From: Actinomycetospora lemnae
GTDB taxonomy: Bacteria; Actinomycetota; Actinomycetes; Mycobacteriales; Pseudonocardiaceae
Assembly (NCBI RefSeq): GCF_028737315.1
Contig: NZ_JAQZAO010000017.1
Span: forward strand, 32,497 to 96,496
Direction of reading: 5' to 3'
DNA length: 64,000 nucleotides
Shown: positions 29,280 through 39,624 of the stretch, piece by piece
Layout of the letters: each line of letters begins with the position of its first letter
How positions within the stretch are numbered: the stretch's first letter is position 1
The notes under the pieces: model-generated
Databases searched by the model: none
Told to the model about the DNA's origin: nothing
Seen by the model: only the letters and a program-made list of their open reading frames with translations
Translations under genes and position numbers: made by a program

Positions 29280-30671
29280 TCAGGTCGCCGGGAGGATGTT
29301 CGTGTTCCGGTGGAAGACGTTCTCCGGGTCGTACTGCGCCTTGATCCGCTGCAGGCGCGCGTACTTGTCCCCGTAGGCGCTCGGCACGCGGTGGGCGTCG
29401 TCGCCGCCCATGCCGTTGATGTACGCGCCCCGGCCCATCGCGTGCGGCGCGAGGGCGTCGAACAAGCCCCGCACCCAGGCGCGCTCGACCGGGTGCGACT
29501 CCTCGTCCGGGGTCATTCCGATGATGAACACAGCCAGCCGTGGTGAGCGCCCGCCGCTGAACGCGGTGGCGGCGTCCTCGGGGGTGCAGTAGGCACCGGA
29601 GAGCGTGTAGAGGTGCACGACCGACATCGGCGAGGGCATTGCGCCGGCGTGCTCCACGAGGACCTCGAGGGCCCCCTCGGAGATGTCCTCGAGGTAGAGG
29701 GACTTCTCGTAGGCGTACACACCCCACGCGTAGGCCTCGTCGAACATCTGCTGCAACGCCGTGAACGGCATGGGCGTGACCATCTCGAACAGCGGCGGGA
29801 GGGCGCCCCGTACGCGCTCGACCACTGCGCGGTGGCTCTCCTCGGTGCCGAAGCCGACCACGACGAGCGCGAAGCCCTTACGGAAGTGGTGCTCCTCGGG
29901 GACGAAAGGCGCGGGCGGCGCGTGGAGGGCGACAGTCTGGAAGCTGATGTCCGCGGGCAGGTCGGGGATGGTGTTCCGGGCGACGCGCAGCGCATCGGGC
30001 GCCTGGTCCATTCCGTAGAAGAGCAGCGCGAACTCGATCTGCGGGCCCACGGGATGGAGAGCGAACTCGAACGACGTGACGATGCCGAAATTGCCGCCGC
30101 CACCGCGGATCGCCCAGAAGAGATCCGGGTTCTCGTCCGCGGCCACGCGCACGATCCGGCCGTCGGCGAGGACCATCTGCGCCGCGAGGAGGTTGTCGAG
30201 CGTCAGTCCGCCCTGGCGGGTCAGCCAGCCCATCCCGCCACCGAGCGCGATGCCGGCGATCCCTGTGTGCCCGATCTCGCCGCTCGGGAGCGCGAGCCCG
30301 TGGATCTGCGTCGCCGCGTCGACGTCGCGCAGCAGGGCGCCCGCAGCCACGGTCGCGCGGCGGGCCTCCGCGTCCACCTGGACCGCGTTCATCCGGCTCA
30401 GGTCGATGACGATCCCGGCGTCCCCGACGCACGCCCCCGAGGTGGAGTGGGCGCCGCTGCGCACCGAGATCTCGAGTGACGCCTCGCGCGCGAAGGTCAC
30501 CGCGGCCGCCACGTCGTCGGTGGAGGTGCAGTACGCGACGACGGCGGGGCGGCGATCGATGTCGGCGTTCCACACCCGCCGGGCCTCGTCGTAGCCCGGA
30601 TCGTCGGGCGTGACGACCGTGCCGGTCATCGCGGTGCGGAGTTCGTCGAGTCGGGACAGGACCTGGGTCAT
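29280..30671 (-). CDS. FAD-linked oxidase with berberine-bridge domain
   Basis: A 463-residue PCMH-type flavoprotein. The FAD domain has SGAHSTSGACV, where the His is the probable site of covalent FAD attachment. The block GIAGIALGGGMGWLTRQGGLTLDNLL lacks the Cys used for a second bond, so mono-covalent FAD is expected. The C-terminus is a BBE domain (YARLQRIKAQYDPENVF and NTNI). GGAGG lies 6 nt before ATG 30671. Such enzymes oxidise sugars, alkaloids or polyketides. No signal peptide. Accessory relative to the mycobacterial gene order. Confidence 0.88.
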   Translation of the reverse strand: MTQVLSRLDELRTAMTGTVVTPDDPGYDEARRVWNADIDRRPAVVAYCTSTDDVAAAVTFAREASLEISVRSGAHSTSGACVGDAGIVIDLSRMNAVQVDAEARRATVAAGALLRDVDAATQIHGLALPSGEIGHTGIAGIALGGGMGWLTRQGGLTLDNLLAAQMVLADGRIVRVAADENPDLFWAIRGGGGNFGIVTSFEFALHPVGPQIEFALLFYGMDQAPDALRVARNTIPDLPADISFQTVALHAPPAPFVPEEHHFRKGFALVVVGFGTEESHRAVVERVRGALPPLFEMVTPMPFTALQQMFDEAYAWGVYAYEKSLYLEDISEGALEVLVEHAGAMPSPMSVVHLYTLSGAYCTPEDAATAFSGGRSPRLAVFIIGMTPDEESHPVERAWVRGLFDALAPHAMGRGAYINGMGGDDAHRVPSAYGDKYARLQRIKAQYDPENVFHRNTNILPAT

Positions 30672-30877
30672 GGGTGGCCTCCGTTCGGCGCCGGAGGGAC
30701 GACGGTAGAAGGCTCTCCGTAGTCTCGTAGTGCCCTGAAAGGGTGGTTATCTGCGCCATTCTCGAAATTGAACGTCAATTCGATGACGCTTTGTGTATTT
30801 CCGTCTCCGAAGGGCGCCCGGGACGCCGCAGGGTGTGCGATCAGGCGCGGAGTGGCATCTGCCCGAGGACAGGAGCG
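30672..30877. other. AT-richer gap between FAD oxidase and BKACE gene
   Basis: 206 bases with no gene. It is visibly less GC-rich than its surroundings and holds an imperfect inverted repeat around 30762-30783 (ATTGA/TCAAT with TCGA flanks). It is a likely promoter/operator region for the FAD oxidase. Confidence 0.4.
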
Positions 30878-31699
30878 TCAGCGGCGGTGCTCGGCGCGCG
30901 AGCCCGGCCACAGGCCCGACGAGCGCAGCCCGCCACCGCGCGCGCCGCCGTTGCGGCGCCGCTCGTAGCGCCCGCCGACGTCGTGGCCCAGCGCGTAGCG
31001 CACGAGCTCTTCGTTGCCCGTCGCGAGCCAGGTGCCGTCGGGGCCCTTGAGCGTGTCCTCGAAGCCGATGCGGGTGTCGAGGTTGTTGCGCTTGGCGTAC
31101 TCGAGCACCGGCCAGGCGCCCGCCTCCTCGCCGTGCAGGAGGATCGGCGCCGGCACGGGTCCCAGCGCCTTGAGGATGCGCACGGCCTCGGCGACGGCGG
31201 TGTCCGGGTCGGTGACGGTGACCTCGGCGAGCACCCGCACCGTGCCGCGCGGAAGGCCGGCCTGCTTGAGCTGCACGGCGTCGCCCGTGGTCCACACCCC
31301 CAGCTCGACGCCGATGTCCACCGCGTCGAGGGCCGCGCAGACCCGCTGCCAGCCGCGCTCGTGCACGTTCACCGACGCGACGTCCGGGCGGGCGTGGCGG
31401 GGCAGGCGGCCCCACTGGCCGATGATCTCGGTGCGTTTGAGGGGGTCCGGCTCGACCCAGCGCGCGGTGGTGACGCCGATCTCGAGCTCGGGCGCCTCGC
31501 GACGGATGGTGTCGACGACCGTGCCGATGACGCGCGGATCGAGGCTCTCCTGGCCGTCCCGGTCGCGCGGGTGCACGTGCAGGCTCTGGACGCCGAGGAG
31601 GGACACGGCGCGGGCGTCACGGGCGAGGTGCCGCGGGCTCATCGGCACCGCCGGGTAGACGTCGGCGGGGCGGGCACCGTTGGGGCAGCACTGCAGCAC
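30878..31699 (-). CDS. BKACE-family (3-keto-5-aminohexanoate cleavage-like) enzyme
   Basis: A 273-residue TIM-barrel protein of the DUF849/BKACE family, which condenses a beta-keto acid with acetyl-CoA and cleaves it. The zinc ligands are in LHVHPRD, and the catalytic Glu is in IGFEDTLKGPDG. NGARP near the start is the usual substrate loop. GTG 31699 is preferred because a strong GGAGAGGGGAGGG site precedes it and homology starts there. A basic Gly/Arg-rich tail (ERRRNGGARGGGLRSSG) extends past the family. Substrate not predictable. Confidence 0.82.
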   Translation of the reverse strand: MLQCCPNGARPADVYPAVPMSPRHLARDARAVSLLGVQSLHVHPRDRDGQESLDPRVIGTVVDTIRREAPELEIGVTTARWVEPDPLKRTEIIGQWGRLPRHARPDVASVNVHERGWQRVCAALDAVDIGVELGVWTTGDAVQLKQAGLPRGTVRVLAEVTVTDPDTAVAEAVRILKALGPVPAPILLHGEEAGAWPVLEYAKRNNLDTRIGFEDTLKGPDGTWLATGNEELVRYALGHDVGGRYERRRNGGARGGGLRSSGLWPGSRAEHRR

Positions 31700-31957
31700 C
31701 GCGGCGTCCCTCCCCTCTCCCTCTCCGACCCCGGGCCTGCCCGAGGGGTCCAGCTTCGACGCTGCGCACGACGAGGGCAACGGCGAGCCGACGGCGTCCC
31801 GGGTCCCGGGCCCGTCGGACCGCGAGAGCCACCCGGACGGTCGTACGCGCGGTCACCCGACGGTGTGAGTGTGCCCGATGCACGTGCGGATGCATGCGGG
31901 GACTCTCAGATGGGTGCCGGGTCTCTCATCCGTGCACGCCCCGCGGTCGCCGGCCTC
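31700..31957. other. Gap between BKACE gene and ligA
   Basis: 258 bases without a supported gene. It should hold the BKACE promoter and the ligA transcript end. I see no clear terminator. Confidence 0.4.
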
Positions 31958-35078
<3,121 letters not shown>

Positions 35079-35112
35079 GCCGCTCAGTATCCGGCCCCGC
35101 AGTGAGCAGCGA

Positions 35113-36228
35113 TCACCAGCTGTCCGGCGGGTCGGCGAAGGCGCGGGCCAGCTCGACGGTGGTGCTCGTCGCCCGCCGTGCCCAGGCCGGGCTCGCGCCG
35201 GCGAGACCGCAGGTGGGGGTGACGACGGCCCGGTCGGCGAGGCGGGCGCGGTCGAAGCCGAGGCGGTCGGCGAGGTCGAGGGCGGGACGGGCGAGGTCGC
35301 CGAGCTCGGCACCCGCCGACGGATCGGTCGAGGGCACGATCCCGAGCCACAGTTCCGTGCCGCCCTCCCAGAGCTCGCCGAGCGCGTCGAGGACGTCCTT
35401 GGGTACCGCGTCGACGGGTCCGGCTCCGCTCCGCTGCGCGTCCCGAGCGCCGCCGAGGGCGCCGACGTCGACCGCCACCGCGTCGGGGCCGGTCGCGCCG
35501 ATCAGGGCCAGCGGCGGGGTCGGGTGGCAGCAGTGGACGACGACCTCCGCGGCGCCGGCCTGCCGGGCCGCCGTGACCGCCCCCGCGAGCAGTGTGCGGG
35601 CCTCGGCGCCGGGCACCGCGCCGACCGTCCCGTACCCCGAGGGTGTCCTCAGCGAGCCGGCGAGGACGGCGGGCAGCGTCGGCTCGTCGATCTGCACGAC
35701 CACGGGCGCCTGGGTGCGCCGCGTCAGCTCGCCGACGTGGGTGCGCAGGCCCTCGCCGAGGCTGGCGGCGAACTCGGCGAGCGCGCCGCGGTCGGTGAGC
35801 ACGCGGTGCCCGGAGCGCAGCTCGACCCCGGCCGCGAGCGTCCACGGGCCCGCGACCTGGCACTTCACGGCGGGCGGGGTGGCACCGGCCTCGCCGAGCG
35901 CCTCGTCGAGCGCGTCGACGTCACGGGCGAGCAGCTCGACCGCGCGCCGGTGGTCGCCGCCGGGCCGGCGCGCCACGCGGTACCCCGAGGGCCACACCTC
36001 GACGGCGAGGTCGACGAGCAGGCCGGCGGTGCGCCCGACCATGTCCGCGCCGACCCCGCGCGCGGGCAGCTCGGGGACGTAGGGCAGGCCGGGGAGCTCA
36101 CCGACGATCGTGCGCGCGGCCTCGCCCGGCTCGGTGCCCGGCCAGGAGCCGAGCCCCGTGGCCCGGTCGCCGGGCTGCGGCTCGCGGGCCACGGGCGACG
36201 CGTCGGTGGGTGCACTCGTCTCGCTCAC
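35113..36228 (-). CDS. Cobalamin-independent methionine synthase-like protein
   Basis: A 371-residue protein corresponding to the C-terminal catalytic barrel of MetE, without the N-terminal half. Zinc ligand candidates are HCCH (VVVHCCHPT) and the Cys of TPTCGLAG. Early GSWPGTEP and KCQVAGPWTL blocks fit the MetE core family that methylates small thiols or corrinoid proteins. Its mycobacterial counterpart is Rv3015c, also next to ligA. Around nt 35412-35444 it carries the dispersed repeat in frame ([10 protein letters not shown]). Confidence 0.85.
   Translation of the reverse strand: MSETSAPTDASPVAREPQPGDRATGLGSWPGTEPGEAARTIVGELPGLPYVPELPARGVGADMVGRTAGLLVDLAVEVWPSGYRVARRPGGDHRRAVELLARDVDALDEALGEAGATPPAVKCQVAGPWTLAAGVELRSGHRVLTDRGALAEFAASLGEGLRTHVGELTRRTQAPVVVQIDEPTLPAVLAGSLRTPSGYGTVGAVPGAEARTLLAGAVTAARQAGAAEVVVHCCHPTPPLALIGATGPDAVAVDVGALGGARDAQRSGAGPVDAVPKDVLDALGELWEGGTELWLGIVPSTDPSAGAELGDLARPALDLADRLGFDRARLADRAVVTPTCGLAGASPAWARRATSTTVELARAFADPPDSW
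35412..35444 (-). repeat. Dispersed short repeat, copy C (inside MetE-like gene)
   Basis: Minus-strand core GCAGCGGAGCGGAGC then CGGACCCGTCG. It encodes [10 protein letters not shown], the same frame as copies A and E. Confidence 0.75.
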
Positions 36229-36283
36229 GCCCCCAGGGTCCTCCCGACCGGCGGGCGTGCGCCGGGCGGGATCGGGGAGCGGG

Positions 36284-36442
36284 TCAGCCCTGCTCGTCGC
36301 CCTCGACGAGGTGCTCGGTCTCGCTCGCCTCGCCGATCGGCAGGACGTCCTCCGGGTTCGGCTGGTCGCCCTCGGGCGATTCCCCGTGCAGCTGGGCGGC
36401 GTCGGGGACGACGGTGGAGCGGTCGGTCGGCTGGTCGGTCAT
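36284..36442 (-). CDS. Small acidic protein (52 aa)
   Basis: A 52-residue frame from ATG 36442 with a perfect GAGGAGG ribosome site 6 nt upstream. The product is acidic and Pro/Asp/Glu-rich (MTDQPTDRSTVVPDAAQ at the start, ETEHLVEGDEQG at the end), without cysteine or hydrophobic segments, so it is probably disordered. It lies 42 nt after the Mur-ligase gene on the same strand and may share its transcript. Function unknown. Confidence 0.65.
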   Translation of the reverse strand: MTDQPTDRSTVVPDAAQLHGESPEGDQPNPEDVLPIGEASETEHLVEGDEQG

Positions 36443-36484
36443 CGGTGACCTCCTCGGGAGCGACGCGGACGATGACCCTGGCGG

Positions 36485-38053
36485 TTACCCATGCCACACC
36501 CCGTCCGACCGCGTCTGCACCGATGCGGTCACGGGACGGGCCCGGGCCCCGAGGGCGGCCCGGAGCACGGCGCGGTCGTCGAAGGGCCGCCGCGTCGTGC
36601 CGGCCACCATCTCGGTGTCGGTCCCGCGCCCGACCACGACGAGCACGTCACCCGGGCCGGCCGCGTCGACGGCGAGCGCGAGGGCCCGCCCGCGGTCGGC
36701 CTCGACGTGCACCGCCGCCCCGTGGCGCGCCCGCGCCGCCTCGGCGAGCGCGGCGCGCAGGGCGGCCGGGTCCTCCGAGTGCGCGCTCTCGTCGGTCACG
36801 ACGACCACGTCGGCGGCGCCCGCCACGACCGCGCCGAGCTCCGCACGCTTGGCCGGGTCCCGCTCGCCGGTCAGCCCGAGGACGACCACCACCCGGCCCT
36901 CGGTGAGCGACCGCAGGAACGGCAGCAGGCGCCGGTGCCCGCCCGGGTTGTGCGCGAAGTCGACGAAGGCGGCGAACGGCTGGCCCGCGTCGATCCGCTC
37001 CAGCCGCCCCGGGACGCCGTCGAGCGCCTCGACCCCGGCGACGGCGTCGTCCACCGCGACCCCGGAGGCCACGGCCGCGACGATCGCGGCGAGCGCGTTG
37101 TCGACCTGGTGGGCGCCGAGCAGGCGCAGCCGCACCCACCGGTCGGTCCCGGGGCCGACGAGGCGGAAGGTGCTGCCGTCGAGCCCGACCCGGCAGGACC
37201 CGGCCCACCACGTCGCGTCGCGGCCGGCGGCGGAGACGGTGACGACCGGGCAGCGGGTCTCCCGGGCGAGGCGGCGCCCGTGCTCGTCGTCGACCCCGAT
37301 GACCGCCAGGTCGGTGCGCTCGGGCACGAAGAGCGAGGCCTTGGCCGCGTAGTAGGACTCGACGTCGTGGTGCAGCTCGAGGTGGTCCGGGCTGAGGTTC
37401 GTGAAGACGGCGGTGCGGAACCGTGTCCCCACGACCCGGTCCAGGGCGAGCGCGTGGCTGGACACCTCGAGCACGACGTCGGTCGCGCCGTCGTCCCGGG
37501 CGGTGGCAAGCAGCTCCTGCACCACCGGCGCCTCCGCGGTCGTGCGCCGGCTCTCGCGGCGTCGCCGAGGAGTGCGCATCCCGAGGGTGCCGGCCAGGGC
37601 GGTCGGACGCCCGCCGGCGGCGAGGGCGGCCGCGAGCAGGTGCGCCGTGCTCGTCTTGCCGTTCGTGCCCGTCACGCCGTGGACCGCGACGGCGCGCGAC
37701 GGCTCGCCGTGCAGCCACGCCGACAGCGGCCCGAGCAGGTCGCGGGCGTCGCGGACGAGCAGCGTCGGCAGCCCGGCCGCGGGCCGGTCGGCGAGCACCG
37801 CCACGGCCCCGGCGCGCCGCGCGTCGGGCGCGCGGTCGACGCCGTGGAGGCTGGCGCCGGGCAGGGCCACGAACAGGTCGCCGGGGGCTGCGGTCCGGCT
37901 GTCGCAGGTCAGCCCGTCCACCCGCACACCCGGCGCCGCGTCGCCGACCAGGCGGGCCGTGGGGTCGAGGCCCTGCACCCACGCGAGCACGTCGTCCAGC
38001 GCGATCGGGGCCCGGGCGGGCCGCCACCGTTCCTCGGCCTGGTCCTGTGCCAT
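36485..38053 (-). CDS. MurE-like Mur ligase with altered substrate motifs
   Basis: A 522-residue ATP-dependent ligase of the MurE type with three domains. The N-terminal nucleotide/substrate domain has DSRTAAPGDLFVALPG. The P-loop is TGTNGKTST. The C-terminal amino-acid domain follows. The DNPR motif that selects diaminopimelate in MurE is replaced by DESAH, and the AGKGHE-type loop by GRGTD. No dcw-cluster neighbours are present. This is more likely a paralogue ligating another amino acid than the housekeeping MurE. ATG 38053 start. Confidence 0.8.
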   Translation of the reverse strand: MAQDQAEERWRPARAPIALDDVLAWVQGLDPTARLVGDAAPGVRVDGLTCDSRTAAPGDLFVALPGASLHGVDRAPDARRAGAVAVLADRPAAGLPTLLVRDARDLLGPLSAWLHGEPSRAVAVHGVTGTNGKTSTAHLLAAALAAGGRPTALAGTLGMRTPRRRRESRRTTAEAPVVQELLATARDDGATDVVLEVSSHALALDRVVGTRFRTAVFTNLSPDHLELHHDVESYYAAKASLFVPERTDLAVIGVDDEHGRRLARETRCPVVTVSAAGRDATWWAGSCRVGLDGSTFRLVGPGTDRWVRLRLLGAHQVDNALAAIVAAVASGVAVDDAVAGVEALDGVPGRLERIDAGQPFAAFVDFAHNPGGHRRLLPFLRSLTEGRVVVVLGLTGERDPAKRAELGAVVAGAADVVVVTDESAHSEDPAALRAALAEAARARHGAAVHVEADRGRALALAVDAAGPGDVLVVVGRGTDTEMVAGTTRRPFDDRAVLRAALGARARPVTASVQTRSDGVWHG

Positions 38054-38149
38054 CGGGCCCCCCGTACCGCCGGGGCTCGGCCCGACCCGCGCGGCTTCCC
38101 CGCCCGCGGGCCCCACAACCCGGCCGCCCGGTCACACCCCGCTGGCACC

Positions 38150-38992
38150 ATGGTCGGGGTGGAGGTGCTGGACGCGCAGCAGTGGCGGGCGCGGGCCGAC
38201 GCGCACGCGGCGCGGGCCGACGCGCTGACCGCCGGGCACCGGGCGCGGAGGGCCCGCGGCGAGGCGCACCCCGTCGAGGACTTCCTCTACACCTACTACC
38301 CGACCCGCCCGTCCCGGCTGCGGCGCTGGCACCCGGGAGCCGGGGTGGTCCTGGCCGACGCCGACGAGCGCGCGGCGTGGCGGCACTACGTCGCCGACGC
38401 CCGGGGCGTGCGGGTGGACCACGCGACGCTGCGGGCCGAGCGCGCCGCGACGATCACCTTCGTCGCGGGCCTGCTGCGCGCCACGGCCGCGCGCCCGGCC
38501 CAGCTCGGCTGCTTCGGGCTGCACGAGTGGGCGATGGTCTACCGCGACCAGCACACCCGGCACCCCGTCCCGCTGCGCCTCGGCGCCGCCGGCACGGACG
38601 CGGTCGTCGAGGCGCACCGTCTCCGGTGCTCGCACCACGACGCCTTCCGGTTCTTCACCGCGGACGCCGCCCCCCGCAACGCCGTCACCCCGACCCGGGA
38701 GCGCCAGGTCGAGCTCGAGCAGCCCGGGTGCCTGCACGCCGGGATGGACCTCTACAAGTGGGCGGACAAGCTCGGCCCGCTCGTGCCCGGCGAGCTGCTG
38801 CTCGACGCCTTCACGCTCGCCCGCGACATCCGCGTGCTCGACATGCGCGCCTCGCCCTACGACCTCGCCGACCACGGCCACAACCCCGTCCGCATCGAGA
38901 CCCCGGAGGGCAAGGCCGAGTACGCGGCCGCCCAGCGGCGGTTCGCCGAGCGCGGCGCGGCGATCCGGACCCGTCTGCTCGCCGTCTGCTGA
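38150..38992 (+). CDS. Conserved protein, sometimes labelled 3-methyladenine glycosylase
   Basis: A 280-residue soluble protein with an Arg/Ala-rich N-terminal helix, then HPVEDFLYTYYPTRPSRLRRWHPG, GLHEWAMVYRD, a CSHHDAFRF block and a C-terminal DLYKWADKLGPLV...DMRASPYDL region. Similar actinobacterial proteins are often annotated as 3-methyladenine DNA glycosylase. I see no known glycosylase motif, so the label is doubtful. The conserved His/Glu/Tyr set suggests an enzyme. Start ATG 38150 or GTG 38159. Confidence 0.6.
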   Translation: MVGVEVLDAQQWRARADAHAARADALTAGHRARRARGEAHPVEDFLYTYYPTRPSRLRRWHPGAGVVLADADERAAWRHYVADARGVRVDHATLRAERAATITFVAGLLRATAARPAQLGCFGLHEWAMVYRDQHTRHPVPLRLGAAGTDAVVEAHRLRCSHHDAFRFFTADAAPRNAVTPTRERQVELEQPGCLHAGMDLYKWADKLGPLVPGELLLDAFTLARDIRVLDMRASPYDLADHGHNPVRIETPEGKAEYAAAQRRFAERGAAIRTRLLAVC

Positions 38993-39075
38993 GACCTGTC
39001 GAGAACACGCCGTCGGCTCCGTCCCGGAGGTGTCGGACCACCGAGGTCACGACCGACGAGCCAGGGAGCGCCGCC

Positions 39076-39570
39076 ATGGACCAGCACGAGGTCACCGAGG
39101 AACTGTCCGCGCCGGGTGCGCAGGAGCTGCTGACGACGACCGCCATGGCCCACCTCGCGTACACCGGCGGGGACGGCACCCCGCGGGTGATCCCGGTCGG
39201 CTTCTTCTGGACCGGGAGCCAGGTGGTCGTGTCCACCGCCACCACGTCGCCGAAGGTCGCGGCGCTCGCGGCCCGCCCGGACGTGGCCGTCTCCATCGAC
39301 CGCGGCGACACCCCCGGCGGTGCGCGGGCCCTGTCGATCCGCGGGCGGGCGGAGGTCGAGATCGTCGACGGCGTCGTGGAGGAGTACCTCGCCGCGTCCC
39401 GGATCAGCATGGACCCGGAGGCCGCCGCCGGGTTCGAGCAGGCCGTGCGGGCCATGTACCCGCAGATGGCCCGGATCGCGATCACGCCGACGTGGGCGCG
39501 GTTCTACGACTTCGGCGCCGGGCGCATCCCCCGCTTCCTCCAGGAGCTCGCCGAGCGCGCCCAGCGCTGA
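39076..39570 (+). CDS. Pyridoxamine 5'-phosphate oxidase-family (FMN/F420-binding) protein
   Basis: A 164-residue split-barrel flavin/F420 protein. The N-terminal LLTTTAMAHLAY and the strand RVIPVGFFWTGSQVVVSTATTSPKVAALAARPDVAVSID are typical. Proteins of this size in actinomycetes bind F420 or FMN and reduce small molecules; neither can be chosen here. AGGGAG precedes ATG 39076. Its TGA directly abuts the palindrome upstream of the acyl-CoA carboxylase. Confidence 0.85.
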   Translation: MDQHEVTEELSAPGAQELLTTTAMAHLAYTGGDGTPRVIPVGFFWTGSQVVVSTATTSPKVAALAARPDVAVSIDRGDTPGGARALSIRGRAEVEIVDGVVEEYLAASRISMDPEAAAGFEQAVRAMYPQMARIAITPTWARFYDFGAGRIPRFLQELAERAQR

Positions 39571-39589
39571 CTTGACAAGGTTGTAAAGT
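39571..39589 (+). promoter_or_regulatory. Palindrome upstream of the acyl-CoA carboxylase operon
   Basis: CTTGACAAGGTTGTAAAG matches its reverse complement at 14 of 18 positions. It overlaps TTGACA and TAAAGT, which look like promoter hexamers (not properly spaced as one pair). It is a plausible site for the TetR protein encoded at the end of the operon. Confidence 0.55.
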
Positions 39590-39597
39590 CCGGGGCC

Positions 39598-39624
39598 ATG
39601 GGACGCCCCGGGCTCGCGTCGTGA
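39598..39624 (+). CDS. Possible 8-codon upstream ORF of the carboxylase
   Basis: ATG 39598 begins MGRPGLAS, whose TGA overlaps the GTG of the carboxylase (GTGA). If transcription starts a few bases after TAAAGT, the ATG would be at the RNA 5' end and translation of the carboxylase could be coupled to it. No ribosome site supports either start, so this is tentative. Confidence 0.3.
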   Translation: MGRPGLAS

